DNA of 64,000 bases from assembly GCF_011250645.1 (NCBI RefSeq), contig NZ_JAANNO010000011.1, positions 1 to 64,000 of the forward strand, in the 5' to 3' direction. Below, piece by piece: positions 1-7,674 of this stretch (positions within the stretch are counted from its first letter, which is position 1; each line of letters begins with the position of its first letter). The translations under genes and the position numbers were made by a program. The stretch is from Motilibacter aurantiacus (GTDB lineage Bacteria > Actinomycetota > Actinomycetes > Motilibacterales > Motilibacteraceae). The notes under the pieces are model-generated. The model was not told the DNA's origin, ran no database searches, and saw only the letters and a list, made by a program, of their open reading frames with translations.

Positions 1-92
1 ACACCTACCCGGGGTGTCTCACCTCAGCCTGACGCACAGGGGGCACGCCGGGCAGCCAGGCTCTTCCGCCTCTGTCCCAGGAGTACCGAACG

Positions 93-599
93 ATGACGGT
101 GCTTGAGCACCACTTCCTCGGCGCGGACGGGATCCCCGCGAAGCACGAGACATCCCAGGTCATACGGTCGATGACGGACGGGCTTGAGTCCTACCTCTAT
201 CGGTTCGATACCAACGCGCTGACAGTCGAGGTCGAGCGGGGCGGGCGCGCGGGGCAGGTGCGGCGTGTTGGCGACGGGATCTGGGCCGTGGACATCGTTC
301 TCACCAAGCCCCTCAGGCTTCACGAGACCGCGTCGCTGTCGTACCGGACGACGTTCCGTTACCAAGAGCCGCCCGACCCTGTGATGAGGCGGGCCGTGCC
401 CGAGAAAGCGAACAGCGTCGAGATCTACGTCAGGTTTCACCCCGACAAGCTGCCTGGTGCCGTGTGGTGGTGCACCTGGGATGGCCTCGACGGCGGCGTG
501 CTGCACGAGGCTGTAGCGGAGCTCGATGACGAGCACAGCGTGCACAAGTTCCTCGAAGGAGCCGAGAAGGCGCTGGTTGGTTTTCGCTGGGAGTGGTGA
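93..599 (+). CDS. Hypothetical protein (168 aa)
   Basis: I do not recognise the family. The ATG at 93 is preceded by AGGAG at 79-83 with 9 nt spacing, a good ribosome binding site; the frame is open back to a stop at 30-32. The protein is soluble, with no signal peptide or membrane segment, and reads as a mixed beta-rich domain (segments such as ESYLYRFD and DIVLTKPLRL) with a Trp-rich stretch (VWWCTW) at about residues 125-130 and a charged C-terminus. It faintly resembles the C-terminal effector half of some actinobacterial helix-turn-helix proteins, but no helix-turn-helix is present here, so it may be a stand-alone version of that domain. It converges on the DUF2690 gene. Coding is well supported; function is unknown. 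Confidence 0.72.
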   Translation: MTVLEHHFLGADGIPAKHETSQVIRSMTDGLESYLYRFDTNALTVEVERGGRAGQVRRVGDGIWAVDIVLTKPLRLHETASLSYRTTFRYQEPPDPVMRRAVPEKANSVEIYVRFHPDKLPGAVWWCTWDGLDGGVLHEAVAELDDEHSVHKFLEGAEKALVGFRWEW

Positions 600-672
600 C
601 TCCAGGAGGCGTTGCCACAGGGCGCCTTGCCCCCGCTCCCCGTGCAGCGGGGCCAAGGCGCGCCCGAGCCGC

Positions 673-1164
673 TCAGGCGCAGCCGATGTAGTACCAGCCG
701 ACCCACGAGCCGTTGCTCCGGTAGACCTGAACGCCGCCGCAGGCGGTGCGGTACTTCATGTCGCTGAGCTGGAAGGTGTAGGCGTTGCTGTAGCCGTCGT
801 TGTAGGCGGAGTGCAGGTTGGTGCCGTTCTGGTTCAGCAGCCAGATGGACGGGTCGACTCGATAGCCGCCGCCGAAGTTCACGCGCGTCCACTGGCTCTG
901 GCAGCCAGTCGAGTAGCGCAGCTCGGCGGTCCCGACCCGGTAGCCGTTCGACGGGTCGACGATCGCCCGAGTCGAGCCGGTGGTGATCGCGCTCGCGGAA
1001 CACCCCGTCGTCTGCGGGTTGGTGCCGTTGCTCACCGCAAGCGCCGATGGCGAGCCGGCGACTGCAACGGCAAGTGCCGCGGCAGTGGAGGACGTGACCA
1101 GGGCCACGCGCCTTCCGGCGCGTCGCCGGCTGGCCAATCTCACGTGCGAAGCCGGTGCGAACAT
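673..1164 (-). CDS. Secreted DUF2690-type protein
   Basis: A 163-aa exported protein. Residues 1 to about 42 form an Arg-rich signal peptide (RRRAGRR then a hydrophobic Ala/Val run ending SALA). The mature part has the DUF2690 pattern: a Cys near the start (GCSASA), a beta-rich core, then ELRYSTGCQSQWTRV, where the second Cys and the Trp are typical. The C-terminal half adds tyrosine- and tryptophan-rich strands and two more Cys, so two disulfides are possible. ATG at 1164 has GGACGAGGAG just upstream; the frame stays open further upstream, but that part lacks coding character. DUF2690 proteins are small extracellular actinobacterial proteins of unknown role. A 6+6 palindrome (1242-1254) lies about 80 nt upstream and could be an operator. 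Confidence 0.8.
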   Translation of the reverse strand: MFAPASHVRLASRRRAGRRVALVTSSTAAALAVAVAGSPSALAVSNGTNPQTTGCSASAITTGSTRAIVDPSNGYRVGTAELRYSTGCQSQWTRVNFGGGYRVDPSIWLLNQNGTNLHSAYNDGYSNAYTFQLSDMKYRTACGGVQVYRSNGSWVGWYYIGCA

Positions 1165-1241
1165 CGCTGCTCCTCGTCCTTGGGCTCGTCCCCCAATCGG
1201 TCCGAGCTGACAGAGAAGGACGTTAGGAGCAAGTTGTCGCA

Positions 1242-1254
1242 GTTGCGTCGCAAC
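1242..1254. promoter_or_regulatory. Palindrome in a gene-free stretch (1165-1648)
   Basis: The 484 nt between the DUF2690 gene and the next secreted protein hold no convincing gene; reading frames there are long only because of GC content. The one feature I can point to is the perfect inverted repeat GTTGCG-T-CGCAAC, 78-90 nt upstream of the DUF2690 start, a plausible site for a dimeric repressor. No regulator is assigned. Confidence 0.3.
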
Positions 1255-1648
1255 CGGCGCGGCGACCTCGGCGTCGAAGAAAGTGCGGCGGCTCCAGTGA
1301 CGCCTGGACGAGAATTTGCGAGTACGAGTCTTGCTGACCGCTGCGAGCGGGCGTGCGCTACCCGTACCTTCGCGGCTCACCGAGCTGCGCTGCGGCTCGT
1401 CGCGTCCTCCACGACGCGCCGCTTGAGATGGCGATGGCGCGCGCTGGCCCCGTCGCGCTGGCGCTGAGGGCCGTGCTCGTGCAACGCGCTGTCGGGGAGC
1501 CCTGGCTCCTGTCCCTCTCCAAGGCATGCCGCCGTAGTCCCCAAGGCCGTGCGAGACAACGGGTACCGAGGCGCGCCGCGACAGCGGCATGACCGATCGA
1601 CTCGCCGAGCCGCCCGGCGGAGCGGGGTCGGTGGCCGAACCGCCGGCG

Positions 1649-2581
1649 TCAGCGGACCGTGAACCGCGCGTACTGGCCGCGGGCCACCGGGCTTGAGCCA
1701 GCTCGGTCGGGCCGGTTGTCAGCGAGCACGTACTCGCCGGGCAGCAGGTTCAGGCGGGCTGGTCCGCCGACTCCGGCGCTGGCCAAGCCCACGCTTTGCA
1801 CGAACACCGGAGCGCAGTCCGGTGCCGTGGGTGAAGGCGAAGCGATGGCTCCAGCGAGCGCGGGAGCTCCGATGCAAGCGGCTGCCTGAGACTCGTCGAG
1901 CCCGGGCGGCAGGCGCCAGATCGTCCAGCCCCGTGTCGTGCCGGCCAGGTTGGCCGCATTCAGCCATCCGAGGCGCGGCAGGACCGTGGCGCTGAGAGTC
2001 AACCGTTCGCCGCGGTAGGCCGCGGTGGCCGCGTACGGCTGGTAGGCGTTGACCGACGCCACTCCGCCCTTGACCGTGAGCACCTTGATGCGGTTCGCGT
2101 AGTTGGGCCCCTCGGCGCGGTCCTCGTAGAGCCAGTAGGTCCCGGAGCTGAAGTAGGTGCCGAAGGCGGAGACCCCGTTGGGCACCGTCGAGGCACCCTT
2201 CACGAACGTGACCTGGCGGTTCAGCGCGTCCCACTGCGCCTGTGCGCCTTCTGCGTCGCCGGCCAGGTTCCTCTGCTCCCAACGCGCCCAGTCGAGCACG
2301 AACTGGCGCGGTGTGTAGCCGCGAGCCGGCCGCACGATCTGCAGCTTGCTCTGGAACTCCGTCGGGTCCGTGTCCCGCGTTCGAAGCTGCACGTAGTAGC
2401 GGCCGGGGTACAGCACGTTCGGCGCCTCGACCCGGCCATTCGCGGTGTACACGTAGTAGGTGCGCGGAAGGTCCGCGGCCGCCAGTGACGCCGTGTGAGC
2501 CACCGCTGGCTCTGCCGCCGATGCACCCACCGGTTGCAGGGCAGCGGCAGTAAGCACAGCAAGGGTCGCAATTCGCCTCAT
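1649..2581 (-). CDS. Secreted hypothetical protein (310 aa)
   Basis: Family not recognised. The N-terminus MRRIATLAVLTAAALQPVGA is a clear Sec signal peptide with cleavage expected after ASA. The mature protein is rich in Tyr, Trp and beta-prone stretches (YYVYTANGRV, RYYVQLRTRD, GTYFSSGTYWLYEDR) and has one Cys pair (AACIG and DCAP) probably forming a disulfide, so an extracellular beta-sandwich or binding module is likely. The ATG at 2581 has a poor ribosome site; a TTG nine codons upstream (2608) is preceded by GGGAG about 10 nt away and may be the real start, giving 319 aa. It is transcribed toward the DUF2690 gene, but the 484-nt gap argues against one operon. Confidence 0.7.
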   Translation of the reverse strand: MRRIATLAVLTAAALQPVGASAAEPAVAHTASLAAADLPRTYYVYTANGRVEAPNVLYPGRYYVQLRTRDTDPTEFQSKLQIVRPARGYTPRQFVLDWARWEQRNLAGDAEGAQAQWDALNRQVTFVKGASTVPNGVSAFGTYFSSGTYWLYEDRAEGPNYANRIKVLTVKGGVASVNAYQPYAATAAYRGERLTLSATVLPRLGWLNAANLAGTTRGWTIWRLPPGLDESQAAACIGAPALAGAIASPSPTAPDCAPVFVQSVGLASAGVGGPARLNLLPGEYVLADNRPDRAGSSPVARGQYARFTVR

Positions 2582-2722
2582 ACGAAACAGGAGACACCGG
2601 GAAGGCAACCCGGTTCACTCCCGTCCATGTCCCGAGGCAACCCGGTGTGCTCGCGCTGCCGACCCTTGCGGCACGCGCAACGTCGGCGGCATGACCGGAA
2701 AGACCGGCTCTGCGGCTCGGTA

Positions 2723-2971
2723 TCAGACCCGGTCGGGTGCCCGAAGCCCTGCCACGGCCGCTACAACGGCCGCCCCGACGGCGCCCTCAGTCAGGGCCCC
2801 GGCAACCCCGAGCCGGAGCACGTCGTACCGGGAGGGGGAGAAGGGCGCCGGCGTGGGCGTGTGCTCCTCCTCGCTGTAGCCCCCGATGCTCGCTCCCTGG
2901 ATCAGTGACCCGGCGTGCCACCAGGCAGCGACCGCGAGCACGGCGAGGACGAGCGCACCAATGCGGGCCAT
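2723..2971 (-). CDS. Small membrane protein (82 aa)
   Basis: A two-pass membrane protein: hydrophobic segments at about residues 3-20 (ALVLAVLAVAAWW) and 52-76 (LRLGVAGALTEGAVGAAVV), joined by an acidic/proline loop (SEEEHTPTPAPFSPS). The start ATG is preceded by GACGAGG at about 6 nt. No family is recognised. Many actinobacteria carry such small two-TM proteins of unknown role; coding is supported by the codon bias and the ribosome binding site. Confidence 0.6.
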   Translation of the reverse strand: MARIGALVLAVLAVAAWWHAGSLIQGASIGGYSEEEHTPTPAPFSPSRYDVLRLGVAGALTEGAVGAAVVAAVAGLRAPDRV

Positions 2972-3082
2972 CTGCCTCGTCGAGACCTCGCCAACGATGG
3001 ACAGGTTCTGCTGCTCCTACAACTCCCTCACGAGAATCGTGGCCAGAAGGCTATGAGCAGGGCGTCGAGCAGGAAGTGGCTG

Positions 3083-3117
3083 CCACCCGATGCACTCCTC
3101 CGATCGGCATCGGGTGG
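3083..3117. repeat. Inverted repeat in gene-poor gap 2972-3271
   Basis: CCACCCGATGC (3083-3093) and GCATCGGGTGG (3107-3117) are perfect 11-bp arms separated by 13 nt. The repeat sits about 155 nt beyond the stop of the minus-strand GNAT gene and could end that transcript, although no T tract follows. The rest of the 300-nt gap shows nothing recognisable. Confidence 0.45.
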
Positions 3118-3271
3118 AGGGTCGCGCGTGCACAGGCTCGAGAGGAAGGACGGGCGGCCTCACTTCGGCAGCCCGGTGCAGCTTCACGACGCGGGCAGCC
3201 ATCGTCGCCCCACCTGCTCACCCGGTGCCCCTGTCCGCGACGACGGGCCCCACCGACGCACGGGCACGCGC

Positions 3272-3946
3272 CTACCCGACCCACTCCTGCCAGACGGCGA
3301 GCGGGGCGAACCCGAGGCGGGCGTACAAGCGCACGGCCTGCGGCGTCGACTGCAGGGTGGCGGTCTCGTACCCCTCGCCCCGCATGTCGTGCAGGGCGGC
3401 CTTCACGAGCGACCCGGCGAGGCCACGGCCACGGCTTCGCGGCCGCGTCGCGACCATGGAGACGTTCACGTCGCCGTCGCGGGGCAGGAGCACAAGGCCG
3501 GACTCACCGTCGGCGGTGAGGTACGCCCGCAGCCCCGGGACCCCGCGCAGCAGCTCGGGGTCGGCCCCGTTGAGCTCGGCCACCCTGCCGGGGTCGGCGT
3601 CGCGGGCCACGGCCGGCGGCTGAGCCTGCGGGGGGTCGACGTCGTCGAGGCGGGCGAGCATCGGCCGGGTCGTGACGTCACGTCGGAGCCCCTGGTCCGC
3701 GAGCACCTCGGCGGTGGCGGGGTCCCACGACCACACGGCCCAGGTGGTGTGTCCGCGTAGCAGGCCCAGAGCCTCCGGAACCGCGCGCGGCGCGAGGACC
3801 GCGACGTTGGTGAGGACGGGGTGCTCCGGGTCGAGCAGCGCGAGGTAGCCGTCGCCGCGCAGCAGGCGAGCTCCGGCGTGGGCTTCGGCGAACGCGGCCC
3901 AGGACCCCGCGAGCGAGCTCAGGTAGCGGGTGAGGTAGTCGTCCAT
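3272..3946 (-). CDS. GNAT family N-acetyltransferase
   Basis: A 224-aa single GNAT domain enzyme that would transfer an acyl group from acyl-CoA to an unknown amine. The acetyl-CoA binding motif A is visible near the C-terminus: MVATRPRSRGRGLAGSLV, with the Arg-Gly-Arg-Gly-Leu-Ala pyrophosphate loop, followed by the helix/strand AVRLYARLGF typical of motif B. The N-terminal half (WAAFAEAHAGA, TTWAVWSW) resembles the actinobacterial branch with an N-terminal GNAT-like lobe. ATG at 3946 was chosen; a GTG six codons upstream (3964) is an alternative and neither has a strong ribosome site. The substrate cannot be told from sequence or context. Confidence 0.8.
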   Translation of the reverse strand: MDDYLTRYLSSLAGSWAAFAEAHAGARLLRGDGYLALLDPEHPVLTNVAVLAPRAVPEALGLLRGHTTWAVWSWDPATAEVLADQGLRRDVTTRPMLARLDDVDPPQAQPPAVARDADPGRVAELNGADPELLRGVPGLRAYLTADGESGLVLLPRDGDVNVSMVATRPRSRGRGLAGSLVKAALHDMRGEGYETATLQSTPQAVRLYARLGFAPLAVWQEWVG

Positions 3947-4083
3947 GCCGTGATCATGGTGCACGCGGCCGGGCGGAGCGGGGACACGGCGGCATCCCGT
4001 GGTGGGCCGCGACAGGAGCCAGCGCGCGGCGTTGCAGCCGGCCGACGCTGGTGGTCTGCGCGACGCAGAGGCAGGCTCTGCCC

Positions 4084-4796
4084 ATGGGGCTGTACCAACG
4101 GCACGTCCAGCCGCGGCTGCTCAGCCGGGCGCTCGACGGCGAGAGCACCCGTCGCATCCGTCACTCAGCGGGTGTGCGCCCCGCTCGCCGGGGCCGTCGT
4201 CGAGATCGGCTTCGGCTCCGGGCTCAACCTTCCTCGTCTGCCGCCCGCCGTCGAGTCGCTCGCTGTCGTGGAGCCGTCCCAGGTTGCGCTCCGGCTGGCA
4301 CAGCAGCGCCGAGCGGTCGCAGGCATGCGCATCGACCTGGCGGGAGCTGACGGGTGCGGGCTCGAGCTTTCCGACGAGAGCGCCGACGCGGTCCTGTGCA
4401 TGTGGACGCTGTGCGGGATCAGGGATCCGGGTGCCGCGCCGCGCGAGGTGCGGCGGGTCCTGCGTCCAGGGGGCATGCTCCGTGGTCGAGCACGGGCTCG
4501 CGCCGGAGGAGAGCGTCTCGCGATGGCAGCGACGGCTGGGCCGGGTGAACAGGTCGGTGGCCGGGTGCGTGCTGGACCGGGACGTGCCGGCGTTGGCCAC
4601 GGCGGCGGGGCTGACCCTGGTCGCGCTGACGACGTACTACGAGAAGTCCGCGCCGAAGGTGTCCAAGGCGACGCGAATCGGAGCACGGCCTCGCCGGTCG
4701 CCACATGCGTCCGGCCTGCGCGGCGACACGCGGTGCCTCGGACGAGGCCCGCGCAGGCGCGGGGCTGCCCCGGCATGCAAGGGCGGGCCCGGGTGA
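4084..4796 (+). pseudogene. Class I SAM methyltransferase, frameshifted
   Basis: A once-complete UbiE/Methyltransf_11-type gene now split over three frames. It starts MGLYQRHVQPRLLSRALDGE at 4084 in one frame, continues near 4155-4165 in the next with the SAM-binding motif VVEIGFGSGLNLPRLP and then ADAVLCMWTLCGI and RRVLRPGGML, and shifts again near 4480 to VVEHGLAPE, RWQRRLGR and ALTTYYEKSAPK. The second break is explained by loss of 2 nt (CTC-C-GTGGTC where CTCCACGTGGTC is expected). The usual C-terminal ending after YYEK-APK is also garbled, so a third indel is likely. Intact homologues are about 200 aa. Sequencing error cannot be excluded, but three lesions in one gene favour real decay. 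Confidence 0.8.
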
Positions 4797-4806
4797 GAAT
4801 GACGCC

Positions 4807-5103
4807 ATGGACGAGCGGCTCGCGGCGATCAACGAGCGCGTGGCCGCGGCCGTGGACGCCTGGCTCCGGGACCCGCGCGACGCCGGCGTCTACGAGCGGA
4901 TGGTCGCCGCGGTCGAGGCCCGGCGCGCGCACCTGAGCCCCCCGCAGGGCGAGCGCCCGACCGCACGGCAGCCGGACACGGCTCCGCGGCTCGTCCCGCC
5001 GCCCGACGAACGGGTGAGCACCGGCACCGTGCAACGGCTCGGGACGTTGCTCGGCGGCGACGACCCGCGCGCCGCCCTCGAGCGCCTGCGCCGCGGCGGC
5101 TGA
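4807..5103 (+). CDS. Hypothetical protein (98 aa)
   Basis: Small soluble protein. The N-terminal half is a predicted helical segment (MDERLAAINERVAAAVDAWL then YERMVAAVEARRAHL), followed by a Pro-rich linker and a helical C-terminal tail (TVQRLGTLLGG, AALERLRRGG). No catalytic motif, no membrane segment. Its stop is 3 nt from the convergent stop of the helicase-associated gene. I know no named family; short helical proteins at this position may be lineage-specific. Confidence 0.6.
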   Translation: MDERLAAINERVAAAVDAWLRDPRDAGVYERMVAAVEARRAHLSPPQGERPTARQPDTAPRLVPPPDERVSTGTVQRLGTLLGGDDPRAALERLRRGG

Positions 5104-5106
5104 GGC

Positions 5107-7464
5107 CTAGGCCGGCTCGTCGGCCACCGCGGCGATGCCCATGATCCGGGAGATCGCGAAGGTGCGGACCTCGTCGCGCAGGTGGTCGAACGCGCTGACG
5201 TAGCCGCCCTCGACGGACATCGGCTCGATCACGCGCTCCGTCGGCGTGCCCTCGGCGTTGACGTAGCCGATCACGACGGGAAAGCCCTCGACCGCCGCCC
5301 GCCGGAGCGCCGCGACCACCTCGGCGACGGGGGAGCGCGGCGGCAGCCCGGACGCCGCCGGCAGCTGGACCGACCGGCGTACGGCCGTGGCCGCGCGGTC
5401 CCCGGCGCGCAGGGCACGCACGGCGGCGGCGAGGGTGGCGGGGGAGGCGGCCGGTGGCTCGAAGACCAGGCGGGGCGGGCGGGGGCGGGGTGGTGTGCGG
5501 CGCGCGTCCGGGCGGCGTACGACCACCTCGCCCTCGGGGGACTCCGCGGCGGGGGCGAGGCCCATCGCGCGCAGCCGCTCGAGCACGACGTCGACCGGGG
5601 CCTGGGACGCGAGCACCGTCGGGGCGAGCCGGCGCAGCCGCAGCTGCCCGGCCCGGCGGTCGGCCAGCACCTCGGACAGCACGGCCGGGTCGTCGCACCG
5701 GACGTACGCCGACGCGGTGCCCACGCGGACCAGGCCGTGCCGGCGGGCGACGTCGTCGACGAGGTAGCTCAGCGGCTGCGGCACCGGCGTGCGGGAGTGC
5801 CGGGCGAGCAGGGAGTGCAGGTCGTCGGCGCTGCGCCCGGCGTCCAGCGCGCGCCGGACCGAGGCGGGGGTGAAGCGGTAGACGGTCGCTCCGCCCGTGC
5901 TCTCGACATCGGCGGCCAGGGCCACCTCGCGGGCCAGCTCGGGAACGAGCGGGCCGGGCGCGACCGCCGTCAGGTCGGCCTGCAGGAGCAGCTCCTCGAC
6001 CGGCTCGGGGAGGTACGGCTCGACCGCCTCGCCGGCCGCGTCCTCGTCCCCGCCCAGCAGGGCCCGCCCGCCCGGGCCGATCGCGCCGCGGCCGGTGACC
6101 CCGAGCGTCTCCGCCTCGGCCAGCGCCCAGCGCAGCAGCTCGTCACGGAAGCGGCCGCCGCGGCGGGGCCGGTGCCAGGTGACGCGCTCGAACAGGCTCT
6201 CCTCGGAGACCGCGGCGCCCGCGGGAGCCTCGGCGAGCGCGGTCAGGGCGGCGCTGCGCAGCTCCGGTGCGACCGGCCGGTCGAGGTCGCCGCCGAGCGC
6301 GTTGAGCGGCCGGTCCCGGTCGTCCCGGCTGCCGACGAGCCCGGCGACGCGGGTGGTGGCCAGCCAGGCCCCGGCCAGCGTCGCCCAGCGGCGTGCCACG
6401 GGCAGCTCGAGCCAGGCGTCGTAGGCCGGCGTCGGCACCCACAGCTCGTCCAGGTCCCCGCTCGGGCCGAGCAGCCCGGCCGCGTACGCCGTCTCGACGA
6501 GCAGCGCGAGGACCGGCTCCTCCACGTCCAGCAGCCCGGCCGCGCGGCGCAGCTCGCGCACCCCGAGCCCGCCGCCGCGCAGCACCGGCGGGCCGTCCAG
6601 GCTCCACGCCTCGAGCAGCTCCTCGACCCGGCGTACGGCGTCGAAGGCGGACTGCCCCGCGGCCCGCGCCACCGACTCGGCGCCCCGGTCGACCGTCGCC
6701 AGCGGCGGGGGGACCGGGGCGGGCTCGCGGTGGACGTGCCCGCCGCGCAGGTGCAGCCCGACCTCCAGCGGCAGCACCGCCGTGCCGGCGCTCGCCGGCA
6801 CCAGCAGGCCGTGCGCGAGCAGCCACTCCACGGGGGTGCGGGCGGACTCGACTTCGATGTCGCGCCGGGCGTCGGGAACCGCACCCGTCGGCGGCCCCCA
6901 GGCCAGCCGTCCCAGCGCCTCGCGCGCCCCCGGGGGGGCAGTGGCAAGCAGCGCGTCCAGGGCCGTGGCGTCCGCGAGCTTCTCCGCGACGGCGGTGGCG
7001 TCGGTCACGGGGTCCCCGCTCGACCGGATGTCGTACGCCGCGGCGATGCGGGCGACCGCGGACGGCGCGACCGACGTGAGCAGCGAGACGACCGGAGGGC
7101 CGAGCCCCGCCGGCTCGCGGACCAGGTCGCGCACGCCGCGGACCAGGCGCTCCTCGCCGTCCGCCCCCCAGACGAGGGCCTGGGTGCGCAGGGTGGCGAG
7201 CGGGGCGGCCGCGTCCGCGCCCCACCGCGCGCTCACGGCGGCTTCGTCGGTCGGCTCGGGCAGCGTGCAGAGGACGTCGACCACCTGCAGGGTCGCGAGG
7301 TCGAGGCGGTCGAGCGCCCTGGCCACGCTGGGGCCGCCGGCCGCACGCGCCCCGAGGGCGCCCAGGTCGGGCGGGACCGGCCCGAGCAGGTCCGGGCGGG
7401 TGCGCAGCAGCTCGGCGAGCGCCGCGTCGTCGCGCGCCCGGAGGTCGTCGGCGAGGCTGCGCAT
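5107..7464 (-). CDS. Helicase-associated domain protein (XPB/Ssl2 N-terminal-like)
   Basis: A 785-aa protein of the actinobacterial family annotated as helicase C-terminal / XPB-Ssl2 N-terminal domain (Rv0862c type). It begins MRSLADDLRARDDAALAELL and carries repeated winged-helix-like blocks (RTRPDLL, LREVLADRRAGQLRLRRL) and a C-terminal WYL-like strand region (GYVNAEGTPTERVIEPMSVE). There are no Walker A/B or DEAD motifs, so it is not itself a helicase; a role as a DNA-binding partner is inferred. The start at 7464 fits the family; the frame runs open a further 96 codons upstream without coding character. In mycobacteria its gene neighbours an XPB helicase gene, which is not seen in this window. 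Confidence 0.85.
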   Translation of the reverse strand: MRSLADDLRARDDAALAELLRTRPDLLGPVPPDLGALGARAAGGPSVARALDRLDLATLQVVDVLCTLPEPTDEAAVSARWGADAAAPLATLRTQALVWGADGEERLVRGVRDLVREPAGLGPPVVSLLTSVAPSAVARIAAAYDIRSSGDPVTDATAVAEKLADATALDALLATAPPGAREALGRLAWGPPTGAVPDARRDIEVESARTPVEWLLAHGLLVPASAGTAVLPLEVGLHLRGGHVHREPAPVPPPLATVDRGAESVARAAGQSAFDAVRRVEELLEAWSLDGPPVLRGGGLGVRELRRAAGLLDVEEPVLALLVETAYAAGLLGPSGDLDELWVPTPAYDAWLELPVARRWATLAGAWLATTRVAGLVGSRDDRDRPLNALGGDLDRPVAPELRSAALTALAEAPAGAAVSEESLFERVTWHRPRRGGRFRDELLRWALAEAETLGVTGRGAIGPGGRALLGGDEDAAGEAVEPYLPEPVEELLLQADLTAVAPGPLVPELAREVALAADVESTGGATVYRFTPASVRRALDAGRSADDLHSLLARHSRTPVPQPLSYLVDDVARRHGLVRVGTASAYVRCDDPAVLSEVLADRRAGQLRLRRLAPTVLASQAPVDVVLERLRAMGLAPAAESPEGEVVVRRPDARRTPPRPRPPRLVFEPPAASPATLAAAVRALRAGDRAATAVRRSVQLPAASGLPPRSPVAEVVAALRRAAVEGFPVVIGYVNAEGTPTERVIEPMSVEGGYVSAFDHLRDEVRTFAISRIMGIAAVADEPA

Positions 7465-7519
7465 CCCCACCACGCTACCGCCTGGCCGCGCAGCCCGTCG
7501 GCGCCTCTGGGCAGAAGCC

Positions 7520-7562
7520 GTTGCCTTGTGCAACGCTTCGTTTCTGTGACGGTTCGGTAACC
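7520..7562. promoter_or_regulatory. Paired inverted repeats in divergent promoter region
   Basis: Between the divergent helicase-associated gene and the S8 protease lie CGTTGC-cttgt-GCAACG (7520-7536) and GGTT-cggt-AACC (7551-7562), in a locally AT-richer stretch. They are placed where operators or promoter elements of the protease would be. No specific regulator is identified. Confidence 0.35.
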
Positions 7563-7641
7563 AATCGGTAAGTCCGAGCCAGTTGTCGGTGCCGTGACGT
7601 ATCAACACGTCTGCGCTTCCGCAACGACCGGGAGGCGTTCG

Positions 7642-7674
7642 ATGCCACACCTCGTCAGAGAGGCAACTCAGTGA
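7642..7674 (+). CDS. Candidate 10-codon leader peptide upstream of S8 protease
   Basis: ATG at 7642 is preceded by GGGAGG (7630-7635) at 6 nt spacing, a better ribosome site than that of the protease. It encodes MPHLVREATQ and stops with TGA at 7672-7674, overlapping the protease GTG start (7671) by the 4 nt GTGA. This geometry is classic translational coupling. Codon 6 is AGA, a rare Arg codon in such GC-rich genomes, which might slow ribosomes. It could be chance, since the peptide has no known homologue. Confidence 0.4.
   Translation: MPHLVREATQ

Noticed and set aside
1377-1592. Short frames on both strands in the 484-nt gap
   Set aside because: No ribosome site, no domain and Arg-rich composition typical of non-coding GC-rich DNA.
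1242-7536. GTTGC/GCAAC repeats at 1242 and 7520 as copies of one operator
   Set aside because: The spacers differ (1 versus 5 nt), so the same dimer is unlikely to bind both.
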